Source: Typha latifolia (taxonomy: Eukaryota; Streptophyta; Magnoliopsida; Poales; Typhaceae). Taken from it: DNA of 64,000 bases. The translations under genes were made by a program, and so were the position numbers. Position 1 is the first letter of the stretch. Every line of letters starts with the position of its first letter. Shown here one piece after another: positions 22,773 to 34,175 of the stretch. The stretch covers positions 75,209 through 139,208 of the forward strand of contig CM034100.1 in assembly GCA_019914945.1 (NCBI GenBank), given 5' to 3'. Under the pieces are notes generated by a model that worked only from the letters and a program-made list of their open reading frames with translations, was not told the DNA's origin and ran no database searches.

Positions 22773-23381
22773 CTAGCGCAAGAGCATGACCACGCCAATC
22801 TCCTCTTCGTGACAGCCATCAATGGCGTCCGCCTCTTCGTCAGCGCAGACAGGGTGAGACGATTGCCGATTAAGCTTGACAAATCCTTTTAGCCCCTTAA
22901 CCCCATCCTTAGTGTAAACGGTACTCAGATGTCGTGATATCTTGGCCGCCGGCGCGGTTAGACTCAGCACACTACCAAAGGGGAGGCGAGCTCGGGCCAC
23001 GACGACCTCGTGATTAGAAGGCCCAGGATCCTGGACGACACCAGCACGCACCAACTCAATGCAGAGGCAAGCCCCGGGCAACCCTCGATCAGGCAAGGAG
23101 AGGTTGAATACTCTTCCCCAATCTTTGCAATCGTGTAAGGTGGTCGGCAAGCGTTCGTTGAAGACTTCAGATGCCCCCCCCCTGGACCAATCCGAGCCAA
23201 GATGAAGCTCTGGGGCTTCCATGCCGATGGGCTTTTCTTTTCCCGTACTTGATAGGGGTAGCCAACTGCACCCAGAGACGAGCAGGCGACTGTGGGCCCA
23301 CCACTGGTGACTCCTCCTCCTTGGCCATCTCCGTTTGCTAACAAAACCAATGAAAACAAAAGAATATATCAATTTATACAA
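22773..23381 (-). CDS. possible C2-domain (SRC2/BAP-like) protein, uncertain
   Basis: A 202-codon open frame on the minus strand. Its C-terminal two thirds resemble the second half of small plant C2 proteins: VFNERLPTTL, then FNLSLPDRG, GACLCIELVRAG, VVVARARLPFGSVL and KGLKGFVKLN, in the order of C2 beta strands. The expected N-terminal strands are poor. In another frame an ATG at about 23332 begins MAKEEESPVVG and runs to a stop near a run of nine C (23166-23174 on the plus strand), so a frameshift in that homopolymer may have split an older gene. A TATAAATT-like element lies upstream near 23375 on the minus strand. GC content is higher than in the surroundings. It lies where the rest of the SQD2-like gene would be expected. 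Product and integrity remain doubtful. Confidence 0.35.
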   Translation of the reverse strand: MYKLIYSFVFIGFVSKRRWPRRRSHQWWAHSRLLVSGCSWLPLSSTGKEKPIGMEAPELHLGSDWSRGGASEVFNERLPTTLHDCKDWGRVFNLSLPDRGLPGACLCIELVRAGVVQDPGPSNHEVVVARARLPFGSVLSLTAPAAKISRHLSTVYTKDGVKGLKGFVKLNRQSSHPVCADEEADAIDGCHEEEIGVVMLLR

Positions 23382-23525
23382 GTCCTTCTACAGGCATGTT
23401 TTGTTACGGTTAAAACTCAACAAAACAAAGAATCCAAACTCGTTGGAATTGTATTGGATTTACAACTCTAACCACTCTCAAATTACCGCCAGAGCTGGGG
23501 AATAAACATAAATGTAGAACGCTTC

Positions 23526-23529
<4 letters not shown>

Positions 23530-23610
<81 letters not shown>
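23530..23610. repeat. long (TA)n microsatellite
   Basis: About 80 bases of almost pure TA dinucleotide, broken by one G at 23600. It ends about 130 bases before the PXN start codon, so its 3' end may also serve as the TATA region. Confidence 0.95.
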
Positions 23611-23741
23611 ATTTCTTTTCGCTTCCGTCTCCCGTAGTAGTCTCCAACTCAACTACGCACGCTTTTCTCATTATTTTCCTTTTTTCTGCCTCCCTTTCTT
23701 TCTTCTCTTTGGACTCTGGGATTGGGAAGGAGAAGGAACGC

Positions 23742-26700
23742 ATGTCGGATGCTCTGATCAACGGTTTGGCCGGCGCCGGAGGAGGGTTCGTCGCTGAGCT
23801 CATCACCTACCCTCTTCAAACCGTACCTCTCGCCTTCTCCAGATCAAAATTTCTATCTCTTCTTTTTTGACAAGATTTTTTCTTTTCTCTTTCCTTGGGC
23901 GTTAGCAATATTGCAAGGGTCTGATCAGCGAAATCGCGCTTGCAGGTGAGCACTCGTCAACAGATCGAGCGTGATCCATCCAACTCTACCTCAAGAGATG
24001 GGATCATTCGGCAAATGTATCAGGTGTTGTCTCTCCCCTTCTCCAAAATATAGTAGCATTTGATTTTATACTCTCGATCAACGATTCATCCTTCTTTCCT
24101 CTCTATGTGCGTAGGTGGTGAAGCAAGAAGGATGGGAGAGACTATACGGCGGCCTAACGCCGTCACTAGTCGGCATGGCTGCATCTCAGGTGAGCGTCTT
24201 TCTATTCTCGTGCGCACTGTGTGCTCTTCCGGGTCAACTTTTTAGTTTGACGAATTTGTGATTGGAATCACGCCTGGCCTGGGCTAATTAGCTCAACCTC
24301 CTTAAAAGATGATTGACCTTTTACCACCATCTTAGAAGACTCTTTCTTGCCGCTAATTTATTGGCATTTCCTCTGCCTTATTGACTATAGAGTTTAAACA
24401 AGGTTTAGGGGTTTAGGGAAATTAATATAAGATATTAGTAAAGGACAATCATCCTATGCTTCATTCTAAGTCTTCTCATTATTGATATCTTATTTGATAC
24501 AGGGTGTCTATTACTATTTCTACCAAGTATTTAGGAACAGGGCAGAATCGGCTGCTCTTAAGCGTTGGAAGAAAGGAGTTGGCGATGGATCTATTAGCAT
24601 TTTTCAATCTATTACTGTTGCTGCTCTATCTGGGTGATTATGTGGTTCATGGAATTCTTTTTTATTTCTTTCTTTTTAGTTTCTTTTTCTCTCCTGCGAT
24701 CCTAGTCTAACCTAAGCTGGTTGTCAAAAGTTTTACAGTCTGAAACCGATATATTCTCTGTTCACGTAATTGATTTGAAAAAGTGATGTGCGCATGAATT
24801 TAATTAGTGGTGGCTATGTTACTTCAAAGTTCAAAGTCCATGCATATTTGAAGCAGGCAATTGAGAGGCCAAGGACCTCCCTTCTTTCTAATCTGTAGTT
24901 GTCCCTAAAAAGTGGACTTTAAACCAGCATATAAATCACAAACAATGATACAGTATTTTGCACCGCAAAATACCTTTGTTTTGCTTAAACTGTTCACTTT
25001 TCTTTGTGTGCAGATGCATAAATGTGCTGCTAACAAATCCTATCTGGGTAGTAGTTACACGTATGCAGGTGAGAAAATAGTTTTTGATGATTATAATAGC
25101 TATTATTCTTTCTTTTGCCAGTATGTTTCACTATCGTTCAGGATTTCATGCACGCCCCTTATTTCCCTTATTAAGTTGAATCATATAGATCATGTAGATT
25201 AAATATATGTTATACCCTTATTTTATTTGCTCTTGCACTAAATAAATATGAACGGGGATATGTATCCATGTAGCCAAGGCAAATAGTTGGGAAATAAACA
25301 TCTTGTATAGTTCTAGTTGTGAAAAGTTTATATGTGTATATATTTCACTGTCCAAAATTATGCAAATTCTTCTAGCTATACTGTATACATTATATATGTA
25401 GAAACTCTCTCTTGCTTTTCACCATCAAAACTTCCCAAAGCTCAATAAAGTATTGGCTCCAAGTTTCAACAGATATGGATATTCTGGTAGTTTCAAAAAT
25501 TTCAGTGGTTGCGACAATCAGCACTTTCAGTTGTTTTGGCTAATTTTTCTTGAGTTTCAAGTTTCAACAGAAACTTATCACAACTGGGTGGAGAAAAATT
25601 AGCCAAAACAACTGAAAGTGCTGATTGTCGCAACCACTGAAATTTTTGAAACTACCAGAATATCCATATCTGTTGAAACTTGTGCAACTTTTATTGGTTT
25701 CTCCTGACACTGACGCACTTAAGCCAAAACACTTTGTTTTCAACTGAACCTTGCCATAAACATTTCTGAAAATCATTCCTCTATATGACTTTCTTTATGC
25801 TGATATGACTTTATGTTTCTGCAATTTTCAGACTTACAAAAAGACAAACAAAATGCAGCCTACTCATGGTTTGCCATGTGCTTTTGATGAAACCAGTCGC
25901 AATGCAGTTGTTGAAAACATTTCATACAGAACTAGTCATGTGGTATGTATTGTCACTGCTGTTACTTACCTTTACTGCTTATATTTGGAAGACATAATAG
26001 ATGCATTTCTATCCATGAATAATCACATCAGTCTTGCAAAACGTAATTGCAAGTGTGATGACCTGTCTAAATTATTATGCTCCTTTTACTATAAACATCT
26101 CATGCAAAATCTCAAGGGAAAGAGATAATCTCATATATTGAGAACTGTAGTAATTATGGTTTCATTAAAACCTGATATAGTATAAGATAGAAATATGTTA
26201 ATTTTGACGTAGCAAATTAAATTCTGTTTAGTAGATTTTAGTTCATTTCTGTTATGCAAATTCAAGATCTATATGACATTCTCCATACTCAAGATAGTTA
26301 GCTGTTGTAATTTTTTAAAGCATTTATGCTTATTGTAAATGATAGTTGATTTCTAAGATTGGTGTTACTCCTGCAGGTTCAGGAAGTCTATGATGACGCT
26401 GGACTATGGGGTTTCTGGAACGGTGTAACTCCGACTCTTATAATGGTATGTTAATAGGTATTTAATAATTCTTAGCCAGAAGTCGTCCCCACTATTAATC
26501 TATTATTGCAGGTTAGCAATCCTACCATCCAGTTCATGTTGTATGAGACCATCTTGAAGAACTTGAGGAGGAAACGTGCGTCCAACTTGAAGGGTGCTGA
26601 TGGATTAACCACTCTGGAGGTAAATATCTAACTGACATCCAAAAGAAAATTGCACCAAGTGCTTGACAAACATTCAAGTATTCAACAAATTTTAGTTATA

Positions 26701-28073
26701 AAGCAACAGAATTTCTTTAGAGTCTTCTATGAAAGTTGCCACAAGTAATGGACAAGCATCCAACAGAATTTAGTTATCTAATTATCTGAAAATGGGGTCT
26801 TCTAATTGTGGGAAAACAGGGCTTTTAAATTTGCTTCATCGTAGAAATGCTCAATAATAGTTTTCATATATTACTTTCTGCTAGATAACTAACTGAACCA
26901 AAAGCTTGAGCTGTTAGTTAGTCAACCGAAAATGCATATCATGCCTTAAGATGCCCTTGTGTGTGGCCCATCTCAAATGCACTTGAAAGATGGCAGACAA
27001 CAGAACTGAGAAGGTGGCAGTAAAGTTCAAAGTTAACAAACTCTTAAGACCTCATCAAAATCTAGATATAGACTATTCTGACTGATCCAGAATCTTAAGC
27101 TGTCAGATAATAAACAAACAATATATATCATACCTTTCTTATCTAATAATGCACTAACTTCAATTTGGACATAAATGAGTACCCTGATAATGCAAAATTC
27201 TTTATGTAGATTTTTCTTCTTGGAGCTATTGCAAAGCTGGGTGCTACCCTTGTCACATATCCCCTTTTAGTTGTGAAGGTGAGTAGTTATCTCTGCTGAT
27301 CCTCCTTAGTATGTCTATCCAAAGTCCATACTTTCTCTTCTGCACATGCTGACCTTCCATTTACACGCTTGAAGTTGTTCTAGTGAACCAGTGTTTTCTT
27401 ATTTTAACTCCTTATTTTGCAGTCAAGGCTTCAGGTGAAACAAGGACTTGATGATGACAAGAGATATCACTATAAAGGTCTGATATCTGCTATCAGTTGA
27501 ATGTTACATTGTGGAACTGAAATTCTCCACTGTAGATAAAGGAAGTTGCATTTGACTGTAGTATATGTTTATTTGATATCTGTTGATATTTATGTTTTAT
27601 TTTTTTTCTTGTTAAAGAATCAATATTGACACAAAAAGTTCTTAGACCATTTTTGGATATACTATTTCGGCAGATTGATGAAACGTACCAGACCTGTGTT
27701 GCTCATATTGTAATACTTGGTTCTAGAAATGGACCAGCAGTTGGCCACAGTGGGAACTTTCTTTCCTTTTCCTTTTTTACTTGATAGTCTCTTCCTTCTA
27801 GTGCAAGTTTGCAACTTTAAGGTTTGAGTTTTTATGCCATTGTTCATTTTTCTTTTTGCTTGTGGTGCAGGCATATTCGATGCAATTGAAAAAATGATCT
27901 ACTATGAAGGCTTATCAGGTCTTTATAAAGGAATGAGCACGAAGATTGTGCAGAGTGTGTTTGCTGCAGCCATATTGTTTATGGTTAAGGAGGAGCTGGT
28001 GAAGGCAGCTCATTTGCTAGTGACCGGGGACATCAGTCTGATACAAAATCTGAGACTAAAATCATCAAGATGA
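23742..28073 (+). CDS. PXN: Peroxisomal NAD/CoA carrier (mitochondrial carrier family), PXN/PMP38 type
   Basis: Eleven coding exons keep phase: 23742-23822, 23946-24023, 24115-24189, 24503-24633, 25014-25068, 25832-25942, 26377-26445, 26512-26619, 27210-27278, 27423-27477, 27871-28073, giving 344 residues (Arabidopsis PXN, At2g39970, has 331). The N-terminus MSDALINGLAGAGGG is diagnostic of this carrier. The three carrier repeats show their signatures: ELITYPLQTV, LLTNPIWVVVTRMQ and VTYPLLVVKSRLQ. QEGWERLYGGL and YEGLSGLYKGM are the matching helix-linker motifs, and KEELVKAA closes the last helix. The Arabidopsis protein imports NAD (and can move CoA) across the peroxisomal membrane for beta-oxidation; the role here is by homology. 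The matrix loop after exon 5 (TYKKTNKMQPTHGLP onward) differs from Arabidopsis, as is usual for that loop. Intron 5 carries a perfect inverted repeat. Confidence 0.93.
25460..25682. repeat. perfect 91-bp inverted repeat with 41-bp loop (foldback)
   Basis: The left arm 25460-25550 and right arm 25592-25682 are exact reverse complements over all 91 bases by my reading. The 41-base spacer contains another copy of the arm's outer motif CAAGTTTCAACAG at 25558-25570. It lies inside intron 5 of the carrier gene. I see no target-site duplication and no similarity to a named MITE family. Confidence 0.95.
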
Positions 28074-29657
28074 CCTAGGGTTCTCTCTTATATATTCGAA
28101 CTGCTTAACAACAATGTCAACAAAGGTTTTCAATTCTTTTTATAGCTATTTGTATACTAGAAGATTGACCAATTTATATTGACAGGACAATATGACAGAG
28201 ATAGAGGAAACTATACCTTATTTTTTCGATATGCTCATTTTATTCTATTTCTATTGTGTGTGTGTTTTTTTTTATTTCGTTATCTTTTGAGAGGTGATTT
28301 GTTTAAAAGAAGCATCATTGTCTAATTTTCTTTTCCCGATGCTAGAGACACAAAATATGGTCATTTGTCAGAATGCATGATACACCACATCTAGAAAAAG
28401 AGAGCATTCCCAGGTTAGTTTTCAGACATGAGCTTGTTGCGGAATATTGATGAATTAGTAATTTCCCCTTGCGACTAATATTCTTCTTGCAGGGTAGAGC
28501 TGTAGAGGCGTCCTACCTCCGATCGAGTCTCGATGCCTTCCTGTTTAAATAAATGAACTGATTCATCTGAAAACCAGCCTTTTTCCTCCTCACATGCTTC
28601 TTTCACAGCTATGAGGTATTCTTTCTATCTACATATGTACTTTATTAAAAATAAAGAAAAATAAAAACTTTATCTACATATGTGAGTTAACAGTCTGTGA
28701 GACTAAGTCCTTATGTTTTTTTTTTTTTTTGTAATGAGTCTCTGAACTAGTTCAGGAGAATATCTAAACTCCTCATAAAAAATAAAACGATGTCTTATGT
28801 TTTCGTACCCCAGGCGAGTGGCTTGTGGGCAGTGCCAGCAAACTCAATTACTTTCTGCTGTGATTGCCTGATGATTGGTACCGTTTCAACAATCTTACAA
28901 GTATTACAACCAGGCCACATGGTCTTTCCGGGCGTCGTATGGATTAATTACTTGTGAATTAATTAATTTATTAAACCAACATCAATTACTTACATGTGGA
29001 TGATTCAAAATGATTGAACTCGGAGCCTACAACACACTACTAATGGGACCGACCGACCCACAGAATCTCTTGTTTCAAACATGCAATCCGTTTTTTGTCC
29101 TCACAAATCATCAACGGTAAATGAAACAAGAAACTCGGATTCAATTACCAATTATTTCGTGGTAGACAAGCGAACCATGAGCGAGAGAATAAATAGTTAG
29201 AACAAATATGAAGGGTGTCATAAATTATTATGGATTTTGTCTTTATATTTTAAGTAATTATGGGATCACATAAGAAGTTTGGACTTTGAAATAGAAGAAG
29301 AAATTGGAAGTCGTCCGCTAACTAAACTGCTAGGGTGGAGGGAGGACTAAATGAATAATCTCTCACTCCAATTTTGTTGCGGTGCGGATAAGATAATAAG
29401 ACCAACTTATTACTATACTAATGTGATAATGCCCTTTGTTGAAGTAAAGTGGTTCAGAGCAGCGAGAGTTTTCCGCCTCCCCTCTCTCAGCTGCAGGTGG
29501 CCTTTCCATTTCTCTCCGTTCCTCTTCTTCTCCCCTCCCTTCTTGATTTCGAGGCGCTCTGCCAAGCTTCCAGACTCCCTTAATGGAGATCTCGTAGCTT
29601 TCCTGTTCCCTTTTCCCCTAGGGTTTCTTGCTTCCCTTCTATTTGCCTGCCACAGAG
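28074..29657. other. intergenic region and COI1 upstream sequence
   Basis: About 1.6 kb. It begins with the PXN 3' region and includes a poly-T run near 28718 and two copies of TCTACATATGT near 28627 and 28672. The last 200 bases before the COI1 start are pyrimidine-rich leader. No further gene recognised. Confidence 0.55.
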
Positions 29658-32180
29658 ATGGATCAGCGAAGCTTGAACCGAGCGATGAGCTTTGGTATAT
29701 CGGATGTAGCCTTGGAGTGTGTGATGGGTTACATCGACGACCCCCGTGACCGCGAAGCCGTCTCTTTGGTGTGCCGGAAGTGGTACCACATCGATGCGGT
29801 CACGAGGAAGCACATCACCATCGCCATCTGCTACTCCACCAGCCCCGACCGCCTCCGCCGCCGATTCCCCCGACTCGAGTCCCTCAAGCTCAAGGCCAAG
29901 CCTCGCGCCGCCATGTTCAACCTCATCCCCGAGGACTGGGGTGGCTACGCCACCTCTTGGATCGCCGAGATAGCCGAGTCCTTCAATTGCCTCAAAGCAC
30001 TACACTTACGCCGCATGATTGTGACCGATGCCGACCTTGCCATCCTCGTGAGGGCTCGGGGCCACATGCTTCTTTCCCTCAAGCTGGATAATTGCTCCGG
30101 ATTCTCTACCGATGGCCTCGCTCTCGTTGCCCGTTCTTGCAGGTAATATTCCTCAAACTAGAGAGAGAGAGAGAGAGAGAGAGCTGTTCTTTTCTTTTCG
30201 CAAAGATATATATATCTTGACACGGGAATTATAGTCCTAGCAGTAGCACAAGTGTGATAGTGATATAGAAGTCTTCGCCCAATTGTTGCAATTTCATCTA
30301 ATGCTTCCTTTTGAATTGTTCTTAAAAAAAATGCTTCTCAGGAAGCTTGATCAGTACCTCTGAATTAAATAAGTCATTATTAGCGACTGATTACTGAGTG
30401 GAACTCTTTTGGACTTGAAATTTGAATTTTGGACAATGAGTAAAATGATTATCAGCTGAAAGAAATCAAGTAGTTTTTGAGTGCTAAAGAAAGATACAGG
30501 GGCTTGCAATAGTTGATATTAAGAGCAATTTAGAATTTAGTCAGTACGTGAACATAATATCTTAATTTTCTTTCTTTTTTTTGTTCCAACAAGATCTCTT
30601 CATATAGGGCCATTTTTTATCAATCCTTTATCATTGAGGCCTGATCATCATTTGGTGCTTCTTGCTTAGAAGGTGTCATGCATTTCTGATGGCAAATTTT
30701 TTTTTTTTTTTGCTCACTTTGATTTTGCATTGCTGGCACTTTAGTTTATCAATCTACAACTTTATCTGAGTGTGCAGATGCCTCAGAACATTGTTCTTGG
30801 AGGAAAGTTCAATTATTGAGAAGGATGGTGAATGGCTCCGCGAGCTTGCACTCAACAATTCTGTGCTTGAAAATTTGAATTTCTATATGACAGAGCTCAA
30901 AATATTGTCACAAGACCTTGAACTACTCGCTAGAAACTGTCCATTGCTGATTTCTTTGAAGATCTGTGAATGCGATATCTCTTCTCTAGTTGACTTTTTC
31001 CGTGCAGCAACAGTGTTGGAAGAGTTTGGTGGGGGCTCATTCAATGAACAAGAAGGGGAAACTAACATGTATGAGAATTTCTACTTTCCTCGTAAACTAT
31101 GCTGTGTCGGTCTTTTTTATATGGGGACAAATGATATGCACATCTTATATCCTTATGCTGCCATACTCAAGAAGTTGGACCTGAAGTACACTTTCCTTTG
31201 CACTGAGGACCATCGTCAGCTGATTCAACAATGTCCCAATCTGGAAATACTTGAGGTTGTATGTTGCAGTTTTTCTTCTGTTCTTATTTCTTTCAATGAC
31301 TTCTTAAGTTTGTTAAATTGAAGACAGTATTGTTTTCTTGATTCATGTTTCAATTTTCAAACTTGTCCAATAGGTAAGGGATGTTATTGGAGATAGAGGA
31401 CTAGAAGTTGTTGCTCGGACCTGTAAGAAATTACGAAGGCTTAGAATAGACCAAGGGGATGATGAAGATGAACAAGGTGGGGTTTCACAAGTAGGATTGG
31501 CAACTATAGCACAAGGCTGTCCTGAACTGGAGTACCTGGTAGTACATGTCTCTGATATCACGAATGCAGCTCTAGAGGCTATTGGTACTTTCAGCAAAAA
31601 TCTTTTTGATTTCCGTCTTGTCTTGCTTGACAAACAAGAAAGAGTGACAGAGTTACCCCTTGACGATGGCGTGCGTGCTCTATTAAGAGGTTGTTCCAAG
31701 CTTAGGAGATTTGCACTTTATCTGAGACCTGGAGGGCTTTCAGATGTGGGTCTTGGCTACATTGGTGAGTACAGTAGCAACATCCGGTACATGTTGTTGG
31801 GTTATGTTGGGGACTCTGATGTTGGACTGTTGCAATTCTCGAGAGGTTGCCAGAACCTGCAGAAGTTGGAAATGCGGGGTTGCTTCTTCACCGAGCGTGC
31901 TTTGGCCCTTGCTGTAATGCAACTATCGTCATTGAGATACTTATGGGTGCAGGGTTACAAGGCATCCTCAACCGGGAGTGATCTTATGGCGATGGTACGC
32001 CCCTTTTGGAACATAGAATTCATCCCTCCTAGACGAGACGCAGATGCTGCTGCTGCTGCTGATGATGATGATGATAGGCAAGCTGGTGCGGACAGTCAAG
32101 CTCAGATACTTGCCTACTACTCTCTCGCCGGCAGGAGGACAGATTGCCCGGCGTCTGTGATTCCACTGTATCCAGCCTGA
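29658..32180 (+). CDS. COI1: Coronatine-insensitive protein 1 (jasmonate co-receptor F-box/LRR protein)
   Basis: Three exons (29658-30142, 30778-31255, 31374-32180) encode 589 residues; Arabidopsis COI1 has 592. The F-box lies at about residues 13-50 (DVALECVMGYIDDPRDREAV), followed by leucine-rich repeats forming the horseshoe that binds jasmonoyl-isoleucine together with JAZ repressors in an SCF complex. Hormone-site sequence is conserved: KPRAAMFNLIPEDW near residue 83, RLVLLDKQERVTELPLDDGVR, FALYLRPGG, YMLLGYVGDSD, KLEMRGCFF and WVQGYKAS. Near the C-terminus, after FIPPRRDA, repeats of GCT and GAT encode a short Ala5-Asp5 tract not present in Arabidopsis, before QILAYYSLAGRRTDCP. The two introns are at the usual COI1 places as far as I can tell. 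An earlier in-frame ATG exists upstream at 29628, but MDQRSLNRAMSFG is the family start. Confidence 0.95.
30161..30183. repeat. (GA)n microsatellite in COI1 intron 1
   Basis: Eleven GA dinucleotides begin 18 bases after the exon 1 donor. Confidence 0.9.
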
Positions 32181-34175
32181 TTTTACCAACCTTTCTTCTT
32201 TCTTTTTTTTCCCCTTTTCCACTTATATCCATTTGGCTTATAACTTCCAGTTTTCTAGGAAATTGTCTACACGATGCCACCTGTACCATTATTAATACTT
32301 TTTTTCCCAGTAAGTTCTTTAGCCTGTCTTAGTTCAGCTATCCAGAACGAACTTGAACTAGCCGTAGTGCTCAGGTGGTGGTGTCTGAGTTGCGCCTGTC
32401 TACGGCTTACATATATCCAGGTGGTGGTGTCTGAGTTGCTGTTCGTCTCTTTTGTCTCTTGCTCCTCCAGACGATTTAAGGCAAAATGGCTAATAAATAC
32501 TATATCTTATTCATGCCAGCTGCGTTTGTCCTCATTGCCATCAAGTCTGTCGGTGAAAAAAAAAAGTGGAGAGAGAATGTCGGTGAAACTTGTCAAATGA
32601 TAAGCTTGGATAGACAACTATAATCCGACTGCCACTAAAGAATAGTTAAATGTGGTAAACGCTTACCGGAGAATTGTTTGTTGAGAAATCAACACAAGTT
32701 CTGAGATTATTCTTTATATTACTACCTCCTCAGTAATGACTGATGCAGCCACAGTAACCAAAAGCAAGGAGGAAAAAAAGTTGAAGATGGGGGAGGGGAG
32801 CTGAAGAAGGAAACCCAACAGCATAGTGATGTCGAGGTTTTTTATTGTTTGCTCATTCATGAAACAGCAGGGTGGTTCAAGAAATTTCAGCATGGTGAAA
32901 CAGCTACTCTGTAAGATGACAGGAATACACATTACTTGTCTGACAAATTGGAGAGTGACAATTAGTAAGAGCAAGTGTTAGAGGTGTATTGGTCCTCTGA
33001 AACAGAGCAATTCTACAAGAAACGAAAGAGCTTATTAGATGACACCATCAAAGGAATAACAAAAGGAAGACAAGTAATGCTGAATAAGTGTTGCTCTATT
33101 CAGGATAAGGATGTTCTGTAATGCGTCAGGCAACCTCCGTGAAGAAAAAGAAGAGCAGAACCAAGAAAGAATGACAGAAAAAGAATCATGAGATGCCAAG
33201 CTAATGGAATTCCTACTCGTCCTCAATTGTTGTCTACTGGCCGGTCAAGCACTATCAACATTCAACGCAATGAAATCTCGTTTTAAAGAAGCAAGAAAAA
33301 GTGAAGCCAACAGGAGATTGGCTGAGGACTTGGATAAAAGTTTGAATGTCAAGGAAGAGTTGAGCTAGCTTACCATGACTTTGCCATCCCAATACCACAG
33401 AGCAAATCTTTACTCTTTTTTTTATCAGCAAATAACCACTTGAAGTGCTATTTCTTGTCAGTTCTGAACTGAGTAACACCAATGCTTGCGTTGGATTAAA
33501 TGCAATACTTCTCATATCTTCTATCAGAATAAATAAATTACTGCTGAAATAAGTGAAAAACAAAGAGTAGAGGTACAATTTCAAACGAGATGAAGATGGC
33601 ATATGCATCAGTTAATGTACAACAGAATGCGAACGACAGGGACAGGTACACTTTTTCAAGGAAGCTATAGATTCAGTTTAAAGAATTAGAGGAACATGAA
33701 ACCAAAACATACAATTCCTCAATTCATATTTCAAAAGCGACATCATAAAGCCTCCGGGGAGAAGAAGCACATGAGCAGGAACACGTATCGTCTGTCACTT
33801 TGTGTACCCAGTGATCATATAACCGAAACCTGAAACATGGAAATAAGTCTCCGCAAGAGCAGCAGCACACATTCTAACATCAATCTACCAGAGTCAAGCT
33901 TTTGCTGTTTTGCGTTGTTACAGTTACATACTCAATGGGATAATATACAGAGGACATTTGGAAAATGCCACCCTCTACATATAAATCTGACTAACTACAG
34001 CAACAAAGACCCACCAATCTTCTCCGAGCAAGAAAGCAGTGGCAGCCAACTAACTATTTGTCCATGCCAACTCAAAGATGACAAAATATATTAAGTGAGA
34101 ACCCTTCAATCTTGAAATGTTAGCTGTCCGAATGACAGAGAGCGAGGTCAACTGAGTTACATCTGAAATAGCATG
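32181..34175. other. convergent 3' intergenic region, COI1 / MYB
   Basis: Two kilobases between the stop codons of converging genes. It holds a 21-bp direct repeat (separate entry) and otherwise low-complexity, stop-rich sequence. Frames on the minus strand at 33255-33608 and 33035-33226 have no recognisable similarity. Confidence 0.55.
32372..32438. repeat. 21-bp direct repeat pair, period 46
   Basis: The motif CAGGTGGTGGTGTCTGAGT plus TG occurs at 32372-32392 and 32418-32438 with no mismatch. It lies in the COI1 3' region, about 190 bases past the stop codon. Confidence 0.85.

Noticed and set aside
25564..25776. 70-codon minus-strand frame over the right arm of the foldback
   Set aside because: The frame exists only because the inverted repeat lacks stops in one phase; no similarity.
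29351..29749. 132-codon frame before COI1
   Set aside because: Overlaps the COI1 leader and first exon in another phase.
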